From Rhodospirillales bacterium (GTDB lineage: Bacteria > Pseudomonadota > Alphaproteobacteria > JAREAF01): a DNA stretch of 11,096 nucleotides. Of this stretch, positions 1 to 5,870 are shown in pieces. Positions within the stretch are counted from its first letter, which is position 1. Each line of letters opens with the position of its first letter. The stretch spans positions 1 to 11,096 of the forward strand of contig JAREAF010000047.1 of NCBI GenBank assembly GCA_029240475.1, read 5' to 3'. The notes beneath the pieces were generated by a model, which made no database searches, was not told the origin of the DNA, and saw nothing but the letters and a program-made list of their open reading frames with translations. A program made the translations under genes and the position numbers.

Positions 1-1231
1 GCCCGACCGCCGACACGTCGCCGGCTTCGGCGAGGATGGGCCTGAGGCAATCTACGAGGCCCATCCGGACGCCGGTCAGCTGGCGCAGCTCGATATCGGC
101 CATCAGGGCGAAGAGGGCGCCGCCCCAATAGGGTCTCCCGCCGGACAGGCCCCGGCTCATCGGCGCGACGCCGCGCCCCATCCAGCCGGTCCATTCCTCC
201 CAGACGGATTCGGCGCTGCGCCAGCCGGCGCGGTAGCGGATGATCGGCTCCAGATAGGTGGCGAGCCCCTCGTTCAGCCAGGCGCCGGTGTCGCGGATCT
301 GGGGCGTGCCGAGATGGATGAATTCGTGCACCAGCACCCATTCGTCATAGAGGCCGCGCGCCTCGATCTCGGAGCCCACCAGCACCAGCACCATGATGCC
401 GCCGGTCGCGATGACTCGCCCGAAGGGAACGTTCGTGCGGCCGGGCGTCGGCAGGATCACGACGGTGCTCCGCGCGACCGGGAAGCCGCGCCACAGATCG
501 GCGTTGGCGAGCGCCGTCGCCTCGACCCAGTCCGCGATCTCATCGACATCGGCCGCAAGCGGCCCGCCCATGACCACTAGCTCGATCGCGCCTTGCGGAC
601 TGCGCGCGGCGGCGGCGGCCTCTCCTTCGGCGAGGCTGAGCGGCAAGGGGACGGCGATGCGCCGCCGCTCGAAGGTGCCAAAGACGACGGCGGCGGCGTA
701 ATCCACCTCGCGCGCCGCGACGCGGTACGACCCGTCCACCTCCGGGAGGGCGGTGGCGACATCGCCCCCGTGCTGCGCGCGGAAATGGATCGCGAGCGTG
801 GCGTCGGCCGTCTCGCCATCGATCATCGGCAGGGCGACGACCCCGGACAGATCGACCATCACCGAATGGCCCGAGCGCTTGGCTGAATCGTAATCGTCCT
901 CGGCGTCGGCCATGCCGTCCAGGTCGATGAGGTAGCGGGCCTTCGACAGCGCGGCGTCGCTCCCGCGCCAGGCGGCCGCGCCGTCCCGCGCGAGCGGCCG
1001 CCGCTGCGCATCGGTGAAGACGGCGACCCAGGGGGCGGGAAAGTCGTCGGCGAAGCCGAAGCCCTCGACCGGCCGGCGGCACTCGATCGCGACGTCCAGC
1101 GACCAGCCCTCCTGATCCAGCAGGACCACGTCGTAGTCGCAGAGCGGCGCGTCGCTTTGGGCGTGTGCATCGGCCGGCAGGACCGCGAATGTCGCCGCGA
1201 GGCAGAGGGCGGCGGCGAGGCTCCGCCTCAC
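1..1231 (-). CDS. Secreted gluzincin-type metallopeptidase, partial (C-terminus off left edge)
   Basis: The reading frame is open for 410 codons from a GTG at 1231 to the window edge, so the C-terminus is not seen. The GTG overlaps the TGA of the DoxX gene (GTGA), which implies translational coupling. Residues 1-24 look like a Sec signal peptide: RRS, an Ala/Leu-rich core, then a likely cut after AHA. Residues 25 to about 210 have no motif I recognise and look like a beta-rich N-terminal domain. HEFIH at 302-306 followed by NEG at 320-322 (E321) in the context WLNEGLATYLEP is the zinc-binding and catalytic signature of gluzincin peptidases of the M1/M61 kind. The protein should therefore act in the periplasm or outside the cell. 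The exact family is uncertain; M61-like is my best guess. Its place at the end of a bufferin operon is suggestive, but a role there is inference only. Confidence 0.85.
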   Translation of the reverse strand, partial: MRRSLAAALCLAATFAVLPADAHAQSDAPLCDYDVVLLDQEGWSLDVAIECRRPVEGFGFADDFPAPWVAVFTDAQRRPLARDGAAAWRGSDAALSKARYLIDLDGMADAEDDYDSAKRSGHSVMVDLSGVVALPMIDGETADATLAIHFRAQHGGDVATALPEVDGSYRVAAREVDYAAAVVFGTFERRRIAVPLPLSLAEGEAAAAARSPQGAIELVVMGGPLAADVDEIADWVEATALANADLWRGFPVARSTVVILPTPGRTNVPFGRVIATGGIMVLVLVGSEIEARGLYDEWVLVHEFIHLGTPQIRDTGAWLNEGLATYLEPIIRYRAGWRSAESVWEEWTGWMGRGVAPMSRGLSGGRPYWGGALFALMADIELRQLTGVRMGLVDCLRPILAEAGDVSAVG

Positions 1232-1698
1232 CGCGCCCCCATATGTTTCCGGCGGATCAGATGGTCGAGCGACAAGATGCCGGGACCGCGCAAGAGCAGA
1301 TAGAGGATGGGCCCCAACCACAGCGCGTGGACGTGATAGCCCTTCGGGACCACGAAGAGCTGGATGACGACGGTCATGGCAAACGCCGCCGCCGCCGCGA
1401 GCCGTGTTCCGAGGCCGAGCAGAAACAGGAACGGCACGGTTACTTCGATGGACGTCGTCAGCACCGCCGCCGTCTCGGGCGGCAGCACCGGCACTTTGTA
1501 GATATCCCGGAACAGCTTGAGCGTGTTCTCCCAGCGCGAGAGCTTGTTCCAGCCCGAATAGCCGAACAGGAAGGCAAGACCGATCCGAAAGAAGAGCTGA
1601 TAGATCCAACTCGGCGCCCGGTCGAGCAACGCAACGGCAGCCGCCGCCAGCGCAACAGGCGCGCCGGCGGTGGGGCGGGGGGCGGCGGCTTCGGCCAT
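1228..1698 (-). CDS. bufD: DoxX family membrane protein of the bufferin locus (BufD-like)
   Basis: This 156-residue membrane protein belongs to the DoxX family. After an Ala-rich N-terminus, hydrophobic segments lie at roughly 31-50, 77-96, 98-116 and 121-138. Family hallmarks are visible: a GYSGWNKL stretch in the first helix region, PPETAAVL, GLGTRLAAA and the C-terminal LLLRGPGILSLDHL. The ATG at 1698 is chosen because GGGGGGAG (1706-1713) sits 7 bases ahead of it and because upstream extensions of the frame read through the bufA1 gene. It starts 17 bases after bufA1 and overlaps the downstream peptidase gene by 4 bases. DoxX proteins are regular members of DUF2282-DUF692-DUF2063 operons (gigD/bufD in Caulobacter), which is the basis for the symbol. 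The molecular role is not established; a redox or membrane-partner function is usually proposed. Confidence 0.88.
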   Translation of the reverse strand: MAEAAAPRPTAGAPVALAAAAVALLDRAPSWIYQLFFRIGLAFLFGYSGWNKLSRWENTLKLFRDIYKVPVLPPETAAVLTTSIEVTVPFLFLLGLGTRLAAAAAFAMTVVIQLFVVPKGYHVHALWLGPILYLLLRGPGILSLDHLIRRKHMGAR

Positions 1699-1715
1699 GG
1701 CCTCGCTCCCCCCGC

Positions 1716-1976
1716 CTAGGCCTTCGGTTCCAGGCTGCCGCCGACCAGCTTCTCGCACAGGCCCTTCGGGACGTAGACCCAGGCATCGGCCTGGCCATCC
1801 TCGACCGAGGTGCCGGCGCAGGAGTTGGTTGCGGTCTCGCAGTCGTTCGCGCCGGCCTTGACGACGCCGTAGCACTTCTCGTCCGCGGCCGCTTCTTGGG
1901 CGAGGGCGGAGCCGGAGGAAGCCAGCGCGATCGCGGCGGCGAGTGCGGACAGGGCGAGGGCGTTGCGGGTCATCAT
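1716..1976 (-). CDS. bufA1: BufA1-type bufferin precursor (DUF2282)
   Basis: This small exported precursor peptide has 86 residues, normal for DUF2282. Residues 1-26 are a signal peptide ending ALA-Q. The mature part begins with EAAADEKCYGV and carries four cysteines, C35, C46, C53 and C74, in the family pattern KCYG-KAG-NDC-NSCAGTS-VPKGLC. In the bufferin system, cysteines of this core are oxidised by a DUF692/MNIO enzyme to heterocycles, and the exported product binds copper in the periplasm. Two ATG codons lie in tandem (1976 and 1973). AAGGGAG sits 4 and 7 bases ahead of them, so the second is equally or more plausible. The gene follows bufC2 after a 106-base gap with its own operator-like repeat, and DoxX follows 17 bases later. 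The expected partner maturase type (BufB1) lies about 3 kb upstream rather than next to it. Confidence 0.92.
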   Translation of the reverse strand: MMTRNALALSALAAAIALASSGSALAQEAAADEKCYGVVKAGANDCETATNSCAGTSVEDGQADAWVYVPKGLCEKLVGGSLEPKA

Positions 1977-2006
1977 GGGACTCCCTTGCTGAATCGATTT
2001 ATTCGG

Positions 2007-2035
2007 ATGATAGGGAGGGCGCCGTCCGGTCCGAA
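2007..2035 (-). promoter_or_regulatory. Possible bufA1 promoter
   Basis: On the minus strand TATCAT (2012-2007, five of six matches to TATAAT) lies 17 bases downstream of TTCGGA (2035-2030, a poor -35 with three matches). This would give a start near 2000 and a leader of about 25 bases containing the AAGGGAG ribosome site. A short dyad, GGTC-TTCG-GACC (2039-2028), covers the -35 side. The inverted repeat at 2053-2066 would sit about 60 bases upstream of the start. A weak -35 would fit a promoter that depends on an activator. This is a by-eye assignment. Confidence 0.33.
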
Positions 2036-2052
2036 GACCCTCGCGCGCGACG

Positions 2053-2066
2053 TCACCGACTTGTGA
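2053..2066. promoter_or_regulatory. Inverted repeat TCAC-N6-GTGA upstream of bufA1 (putative operator)
   Basis: The plus strand reads TCACCGACTTGTGA, a perfect 4-base inverted repeat around six bases. It lies in the bufC2-bufA1 gap, 16 bases past the bufC2 stop and 76 bases before the bufA1 ATG. Twelve of its 14 bases match the copy upstream of bufB1 when that copy is read on the minus strand (TCACGGGCTTGTGA). The same architecture occurs upstream of bufA2, and I see it nowhere else in the window. Confidence 0.6.
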
Positions 2067-2082
2067 TCGCGCCGGGAGCGGC

Positions 2083-2871
2083 TCAGCCCGAGAGCTGCCC
2101 TTGATGACTGGTCCCGGTGACCAGGCCGGCCTCCAGCCAGAGGCGGATCAGCCCGGCCGCGCGGAAAGCCGCTTCCTCTTCCGGCCCGTGCTCGGCAAGC
2201 GCTTCGCAGATCGCGGAGAAGTCCTCGCCCGCCATCGCCGCCTGCAGCGCGGCGGCTTCGTCGGGATCGAGCCGACGGTATTTGACGTCGAGCCCCTGCC
2301 GCCAGACCAGCCAGTCGCCGGCCTGGGTCGCGGGCTCCTCCGGGAGTTCTCCGGCGTTCTGGGTCGACCACGCCGCGGGCGCGGCGGTGCGGAGCCCGAG
2401 CCGCCGGACGGATGGATGAAATGCGAATGTCAGGGTCGGCCAGGCGGGCGGCGGCAGGCTCGCCATATGTTCGGGGCCCATCGGCTCGGCGTCGGCGGCG
2501 TCGAAGGCGTCCGCCAGCGCCGCCTCGAACGCCGCCATGTCCGCGAGCGCCGGCCACTCGGAATAGGGCGGGCTCTGGCGCAGAAACTCCGACAGCGCGT
2601 CGCCGAAGCTGCGCACGCTGAAGCCATGCGAAGGGTGGGCCGCGACATAGACGCGGGCAAGCTTCTCGAATTCCTCTTCGCCCGCGAGGGCCTTCACCCC
2701 GGGGAAGTCGTTGCCGAGCACCTCGACCAGCCGCGCCGAATAACCGTGCCGGTAAACGCCGAGCAGCGTGTCGATATCGGCCTTCGAACTGGGCCGCACC
2801 GCCGTTCGGATCTCATCCGTGCCGTCGAGCAAATATCCGGCGAAGGCGCGCTGCAGCGGGTCGAGCCGCAT
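2083..2871 (-). CDS. bufC2: BufC-type maturation partner (DUF2063 family), type-2 set
   Basis: This 262-residue soluble protein is of the DUF2063/HvfC-BufC type, the partner that works with the DUF692 enzyme in peptide modification, probably by recognising the precursor. The N-terminal domain (about 1-95) shows the family pattern: LQRAFAGYLL at 6-15, then YRHGYSARLVEVLGNDFPGV, then an EEFEKLARVYVAAHPSHGFSVRSFG block and PYSEWPALADMAAFE. The C-terminal part is more variable. The ATG at 2871 overlaps the bufB2 stop in TGATG, which fixes the start. The open frame continues much further upstream, but that part is the wrong frame of bufB2. The stop lies 16 bases before the inverted repeat that precedes bufA1. 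Confidence 0.9.
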   Translation of the reverse strand: MRLDPLQRAFAGYLLDGTDEIRTAVRPSSKADIDTLLGVYRHGYSARLVEVLGNDFPGVKALAGEEEFEKLARVYVAAHPSHGFSVRSFGDALSEFLRQSPPYSEWPALADMAAFEAALADAFDAADAEPMGPEHMASLPPPAWPTLTFAFHPSVRRLGLRTAAPAAWSTQNAGELPEEPATQAGDWLVWRQGLDVKYRRLDPDEAAALQAAMAGEDFSAICEALAEHGPEEEAAFRAAGLIRLWLEAGLVTGTSHQGQLSG

Positions 2872-3704
2872 CAGGCCGCCCTCCGGCTCTTGAGCGCTTG
2901 CGACGCCACGGCGCGGGCGCGGTCGAGCTCGCTCTCCAGCTCTGAAAGCGGCGGAATGCGGTCGTCCCGCTCGATCATGGTCGCGACGGGGCCGAAGCGT
3001 CGGATGGCTTCCGCGTAAAGGGACCAGACCGGGTCGATCACCGGATGGTCGTGCGTGTCGATGATGTGCGTGCCGTTGTTCTCGTGCCCGGCGAGATGGA
3101 TCTGCCGGACCCGCTCGCCGGGGATCGCGTCCAGATAGGCGAGCGGATCGAACTCGTGGTTGAAGGCGCTGACATAGACGTTGTTGACGTCCAGCAGCAG
3201 CAGGCAGTCGGCGCGTCGCGCCACCTCCGCGAGGAACTCCCACTCCGGCACGGCCGATTGCGCGAAGGTCACGTAACTGGAGACGTTCTCGAGGAGGATA
3301 TGGCGGCCAAGCCGCTCCTGCACGCGTAGTACCCGCTCGACCACGTGGCCCAGCGCCTCCTCCGTATAGGGCAGCGGAAGGAGGTCGTGCAGATTGATGC
3401 CGCTCACCCCCGTCCAGCACAGGTGATCGGAGATCCAGACGGGCTCGACGCGATCGGCCAGTGCCTTCAGCCGGCCGAGATAATCCTCGTCGAGCGGATC
3501 GGTCGAGCCGATCGAAAGCGAGACGCCGTGCAGCACCACCGACCAGCGCTCGCGCACGCGCATCAGCGCATGCAGCGGCCGGCCTCCGGGGACCATGTAG
3601 TTCTCCGAGATCGCCTCGAACCAGTCGACTCGGGGGCTGCCCTCGAAAATCTCCGGATAGTGGACAGGTCGCAGGCCGAGCCCGAAGCCGAGGGACGAGG
3701 TCAT
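2871..3704 (-). CDS. bufB2: MNIO-family bufferin maturase (DUF692), type-2
   Basis: This 277-residue TIM-barrel-type iron enzyme belongs to the DUF692/MNIO family, which oxidises cysteines of bufferin precursors in the cytoplasm. Family motifs run in order: GLGLRP, WFEAISENYM (28-37), LHGVSLSIGS with H59, SDHLCW with H94, LLENVSSY with E139 and N140, LLLDVNNVYVSAFNH with D172 and N175, IHLAGH with H203 and H207, DTHDHPV with D216 and H218, and MIERDDRIPP with E245. These His, Glu, Asp and Asn residues are the expected metal ligands and none is missing. The VDWFEAISENYM / SIGSTDPLDEDYL / DHLCWTGVSG style is, from memory, that of enzymes paired with BufA2 precursors. ATG 3704 is chosen over an in-frame GTG at 3719; neither has a good ribosome site. 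It is followed directly by bufC2. Confidence 0.93.
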   Translation of the reverse strand: MTSSLGFGLGLRPVHYPEIFEGSPRVDWFEAISENYMVPGGRPLHALMRVRERWSVVLHGVSLSIGSTDPLDEDYLGRLKALADRVEPVWISDHLCWTGVSGINLHDLLPLPYTEEALGHVVERVLRVQERLGRHILLENVSSYVTFAQSAVPEWEFLAEVARRADCLLLLDVNNVYVSAFNHEFDPLAYLDAIPGERVRQIHLAGHENNGTHIIDTHDHPVIDPVWSLYAEAIRRFGPVATMIERDDRIPPLSELESELDRARAVASQALKSRRAA

Positions 3705-3739
3705 GGCGCTCGAATCCACCGCTGGTGCAACCGCACTCT

Positions 3740-3778
3740 AAAAGGGACGGGCGCCGCCGTCCAAGACGGCGACGCCCG
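3740..3778 (-). terminator. Hairpin between bufA2 and bufB2 (partial terminator or attenuator)
   Basis: In the minus-strand transcript, bases 3778-3765 pair with 3761-3748 as a 14-bp GC-rich stem with one G-U pair (3772 with 3754) and a 3-base loop (UUG, 3764-3762). U, CCC and then UUUU (3743-3740) follow. The U run is short and offset by four bases, so it should terminate incompletely, or else act as a 3' stabiliser of the bufA2 message. It lies 31 bases after the bufA2 stop and about 36 bases before the bufB2 ATG. Confidence 0.55.
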
Positions 3779-3808
3779 CCAAGCCGCTACGGACGAGAGA
3801 ACCGCAGG

Positions 3809-4066
3809 TTAGCCGGCGACCTTGCCGCCCTTGGAGGTGCACTCCTCGGCCGAGCTCGTCTCCACCCAGCCCTGGCCCTTGCAGGCGTTCAGGCCCTTAC
3901 AGGAATTGGTGGCCGACTTGCAGGCGCTCTGGCCCTTGCAGGCATTGGCGCCGACGCACTGGACGCCCGCGGCCTGCGCGGAGGTGGTGACGGTCACGAC
4001 GCCGGCCGAGAACAAAGCGGCGGCGGCGGCGGCGAGCACGACACCGGAACGACGAGAGATCTTCAT
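3809..4066 (-). CDS. bufA2: BufA2-type bufferin precursor (CKG-repeat metallophore)
   Basis: This 85-residue exported cysteine-rich peptide has a signal peptide at residues 1-33 (KISRR, a long Ala/Val-rich core, and a SAQAA cut region). The mature part has six cysteines at 37, 43, 49, 56, 62 and 76. The first five are spaced 6, 6, 7 and 6 residues apart inside near-repeats of the form N-x-CKG: NACKG, SACKS, NSCKG, NACKG, then QGW. This is the pattern of BufA2 family periplasmic metallophores. The DUF692 enzyme encoded next (bufB2) is the expected modifier. The start at 4066 is chosen because it gives a proper signal peptide and has GGAG 9 bases upstream. It lies 105 bases after bufC1, with its own candidate promoter and operator, and is separated from bufB2 by a hairpin. 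Confidence 0.92.
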   Translation of the reverse strand: MKISRRSGVVLAAAAAALFSAGVVTVTTSAQAAGVQCVGANACKGQSACKSATNSCKGLNACKGQGWVETSSAEECTSKGGKVAG

Positions 4067-4110
4067 GTTTCCAAGCTCCATGGCATTCGGAAAGTTGAGC
4101 ATCGCCTGCA

Positions 4111-4139
4111 AGTAGAGCCATGCACCCGCACACCGTAAA
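4111..4139 (-). promoter_or_regulatory. Possible bufA2 promoter
   Basis: On the minus strand TTTACG (4139-4134) and TCTACT (4116-4111) are separated by 17 bases, each with four of six matches to sigma-70 consensus. A start near 4104 would leave a leader of about 38 bases. The inverted repeat at 4141-4154 ends one base from the -35, centred near -43, a position typical for an activator that touches RNA polymerase. By-eye assignment only. Confidence 0.38.
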
Positions 4140-4140
4140 T

Positions 4141-4154
4141 TCACTGTTGCGTGA
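4141..4154. promoter_or_regulatory. Inverted repeat TCAC-N6-GTGA upstream of bufA2 (putative operator)
   Basis: The plus strand reads TCACTGTTGCGTGA. It lies 17 bases past the bufC1 stop and 74 bases before the bufA2 ATG, almost the same geometry as the copy between bufC2 and bufA1. The four-base arms are identical in all three copies, while the six-base centre differs. Confidence 0.6.
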
Positions 4155-4171
4155 GGCGAGCCGCGAGCCGA

Positions 4172-4918
4172 TCACGATTTCGCGAACAGGTCGTCGCGAA
4201 GCGCCGCCGCGAGAAGAGGGGCGGGGTCGCCCTCAACCCCGTCCAGGGCCTCGTCAAGAGCGAAGCTCGCCAGCAGCCGCTCCAGCAGCGTGAATTCCGC
4301 ATTCCCGAGCCGGCGAAGCATGATTCCCGCCGGGGTTCTGCGGATCAGGAGACGGATGGGGTCGCCCTGCATGGCTGGCGCGGACTCTCCCTCGGGCGCC
4401 AGGGCGAAGCTGCGGATGCGATCGACGGGCCAGGGCGAGGCGAGCAGGCAACAGGCCGGGTGCGGCGCGAACCGGAGCTGCGGCAGGGTCTCCGGGGCGC
4501 TTTCCTCCAGATCGGCGGCGCCCAGGGCCGGAGCCTCCTCCGCCTCCTGGCAGGCCAGCATCGCCCATTCCAGGCGGGCAAGATCGGGGAGCCAGGGCAA
4601 GGAGGATGCCGGTGCGAACGCGGCCAGGAACGCCGGAAACTCCGCTCCATACTCCGCCAGCCGAGGCTGGCGCGGCGGGTGCCGGGCCACGAACTCGGCG
4701 GCGGCATGGGCGAAGAACTCGCCGCCGACGATGCGGCAGGTCGCCGGGAAGTTCGCCTTCAGCGCTTCCATGAGCAGCAGCCGGGCGGCGTTGCGGTAGA
4801 TCTGCAAGCGGCGGTCCGGGGCGATGCCATTGCCCTGAATCAGGGACGCCACAGACCCATCCCGCCCCTCCAACAGGGCCGCGTGGAACCGGCGCTGCAG
4901 CTCGGCCAGGGCGGTCAT
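4172..4918 (-). CDS. bufC1: BufC-type maturation partner (DUF2063 family), type-1 set
   Basis: This 248-residue protein is of the DUF2063/HvfC-BufC type and is the second such gene here. The N-terminal domain shows LAELQRRFHAALLEG, then IYRNAARLLLMEALKANFP, a GGEFFAHAAAEFVARHPP block and a LPWLPDLARLEWAMLACQEAEE helix. These correspond to the same stations in the type-2 copy, although overall likeness is modest. The ATG at 4918 overlaps the bufB1 stop (ATGA), so the two are translationally coupled and very likely work as a pair. The frame is open further upstream, but that part is an alternative frame of bufB1. Proposed role: presenting the precursor to the DUF692 enzyme. Confidence 0.88.
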   Translation of the reverse strand: MTALAELQRRFHAALLEGRDGSVASLIQGNGIAPDRRLQIYRNAARLLLMEALKANFPATCRIVGGEFFAHAAAEFVARHPPRQPRLAEYGAEFPAFLAAFAPASSLPWLPDLARLEWAMLACQEAEEAPALGAADLEESAPETLPQLRFAPHPACCLLASPWPVDRIRSFALAPEGESAPAMQGDPIRLLIRRTPAGIMLRRLGNAEFTLLERLLASFALDEALDGVEGDPAPLLAAALRDDLFAKS

Positions 4919-5757
4919 GCGGCGTCCCGCTTTGCGGTTCGATCGAGGCGCACCTGCGCCAGCTCCGCCTGAGCCAACAGCACCTCCAGCGGCGGAATGG
5001 CCGTGTCCCACTCAATCAGGGTTGGGAGCGGCCCAATGAGCTTGAGCGCACGCTCGAACAGCAGCCAGACCGGGTCCGGAACGGGGCTGCCGTGGTCGTC
5101 GATGCGCAATTCGACCCCGTCGATCCGCTTCACCGCGTGCCCGGCGAGATGGAGTTCGCCGACGAAGGCGCCAGGATAGGCGGCGAGCGCCGCTTCAGCG
5201 TCGAAGCCCAGATTGCGCGCGCTCACATAAAGATTGTTGAGATCGAGCAGCAGACCGCACCCCGTGCGCCGCGCCAACTCGGCCAGGAACTCGGGCTCCG
5301 GAATGGGCGAATGACGGAAGCAGAGATAGGCGGAGGGGTTCTCGATCAGCAGCGGGCGCCCGATCCGCTCCTGAGCCTTCGAGACGTTGCGGGCCACCAC
5401 GTCCAGGCTTTCCTCTGTGAGGGGCAGCGGCAGGAGATCGGGCAGGTAAACGCCCTCGCTGACGCTCCAGGACAAGTGGTCGGAGACGGCCGCGGGGTCG
5501 ATGGCCGAGACCAGGTCCGCGACGCGGTCGAGATGGCTTTCGTCGAGCCCCTCCGCGCTGCCGAGAGAGAGGCCCACCGCATGCAGGCTGACCGGGTAAT
5601 CGGCGCGGAGGGACTCGAGCGCCTTCCGCCCCGGGCCGCCGCCCAGGTAGTTCTCGGCATGAGCCTCGATCCATCCGGCGGCCGGGCGCCGCTCAAGCCA
5701 GTGGCGATGATGCGGGGCGCGCAGCCCGACCCCGGCGCTGACGGGCAATTTCTCCAT
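4915..5757 (-). CDS. bufB1: MNIO-family bufferin maturase (DUF692/UPF0276), type-1
   Basis: This 280-residue DUF692 family iron enzyme opens the locus. Motifs in order are GLRAPHH, WIEAHAENYLGGGP (29-42), SLHAVGLSLGS with H59, SDHLSW with H94, LLIENPSAY with E139 and N140, GLLLDLNNLYVSARN with D172 and N175, LHLAGH with H203 and H207, IDDHGSPV with D220 and H222, and LIEWDTAIPP with E249. All expected metal ligands are present, at nearly the same positions as in bufB2. The AHAENY-GGP / RADYPVSLH-VGLSLGS style is, from memory, that of enzymes in DUF2282 (BufA1) operons such as the Caulobacter gig/buf1 operon. No clear Shine-Dalgarno precedes ATG 5757. It is divergent from cysD across 113 bases and coupled to bufC1. 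No precursor gene is adjacent; the nearest is bufA2. Confidence 0.92.
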   Translation of the reverse strand: MEKLPVSAGVGLRAPHHRHWLERRPAAGWIEAHAENYLGGGPGRKALESLRADYPVSLHAVGLSLGSAEGLDESHLDRVADLVSAIDPAAVSDHLSWSVSEGVYLPDLLPLPLTEESLDVVARNVSKAQERIGRPLLIENPSAYLCFRHSPIPEPEFLAELARRTGCGLLLDLNNLYVSARNLGFDAEAALAAYPGAFVGELHLAGHAVKRIDGVELRIDDHGSPVPDPVWLLFERALKLIGPLPTLIEWDTAIPPLEVLLAQAELAQVRLDRTAKRDAA

Positions 5758-5796
5758 GGCGGCCGCAGCATAAAGGGGCCGCCGGACCGGCGAGAG

Positions 5797-5810
5797 TCAC
5801 AAGCCCGTGA
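5797..5810. promoter_or_regulatory. Inverted repeat TCAC-N6-GTGA in the bufB1-cysD divergent region
   Basis: The plus strand reads TCACAAGCCCGTGA. It is 39 bases before the bufB1 ATG and 60 bases before the cysD ATG. Read on the minus strand it is TCACGGGCTTGTGA, 12 of 14 bases identical to the copy upstream of bufA1. It could control bufB1, cysD or both. Confidence 0.55.
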
Positions 5811-5832
5811 GGGAGGCGCGGCATCGCGGGCC

Positions 5833-5861
5833 TTGCCTTGAGGGCGTGACTCCATTATCTA
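5833..5861 (+). promoter_or_regulatory. Possible cysD promoter
   Basis: TTGCCT (5833-5838) and TATCTA (5856-5861) are 17 bases apart, with four and three of six matches to sigma-70 consensus. A start near 5868 would put the first ATG at the very 5' end (a leaderless message) or give a leader of about 57 bases to the second ATG at 5925. This is weak evidence, but I see no better candidate in the 113-base divergent region. Confidence 0.27.
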
Positions 5862-5870
5862 CACCGCGCA

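Noticed and set aside
2101..3018. Open frame of 305 codons on the plus strand opposite bufC2 and bufB2
   Set aside because: It is an antisense shadow: Arg/Gly/Gln-rich with no motif, lying across two genes with clear family signatures.
2872..3420. Upstream extension of bufC2 giving a 445-residue protein
   Set aside because: The extension is a wrong-frame reading of bufB2, Arg/Gly-rich and motif-free. The TGATG junction at 2871 gives the natural start.
2001..4090. CCGAAT shared upstream of bufA1 (2006-2001) and bufA2 (4090-4085) as a possible extracytoplasmic sigma factor -10 element
   Set aside because: The expected GTAAC-like -35 is absent about 16 bases upstream in both cases, and a shared hexamer can occur by chance. 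No sigma or anti-sigma gene is in the window.
4155..4190. Imperfect dyad CGTGA...TCACG past the bufC1 stop as a terminator
   Set aside because: The stem is interrupted and no T run follows. Part of it overlaps the operator-like repeat.
5767..5772. TATGCT on the minus strand, 9 bases before the bufB1 ATG, as a -10 box
   Set aside because: No acceptable -35 lies 16-18 bases upstream (TCTCGC is found at 17), so it is not listed as a promoter.
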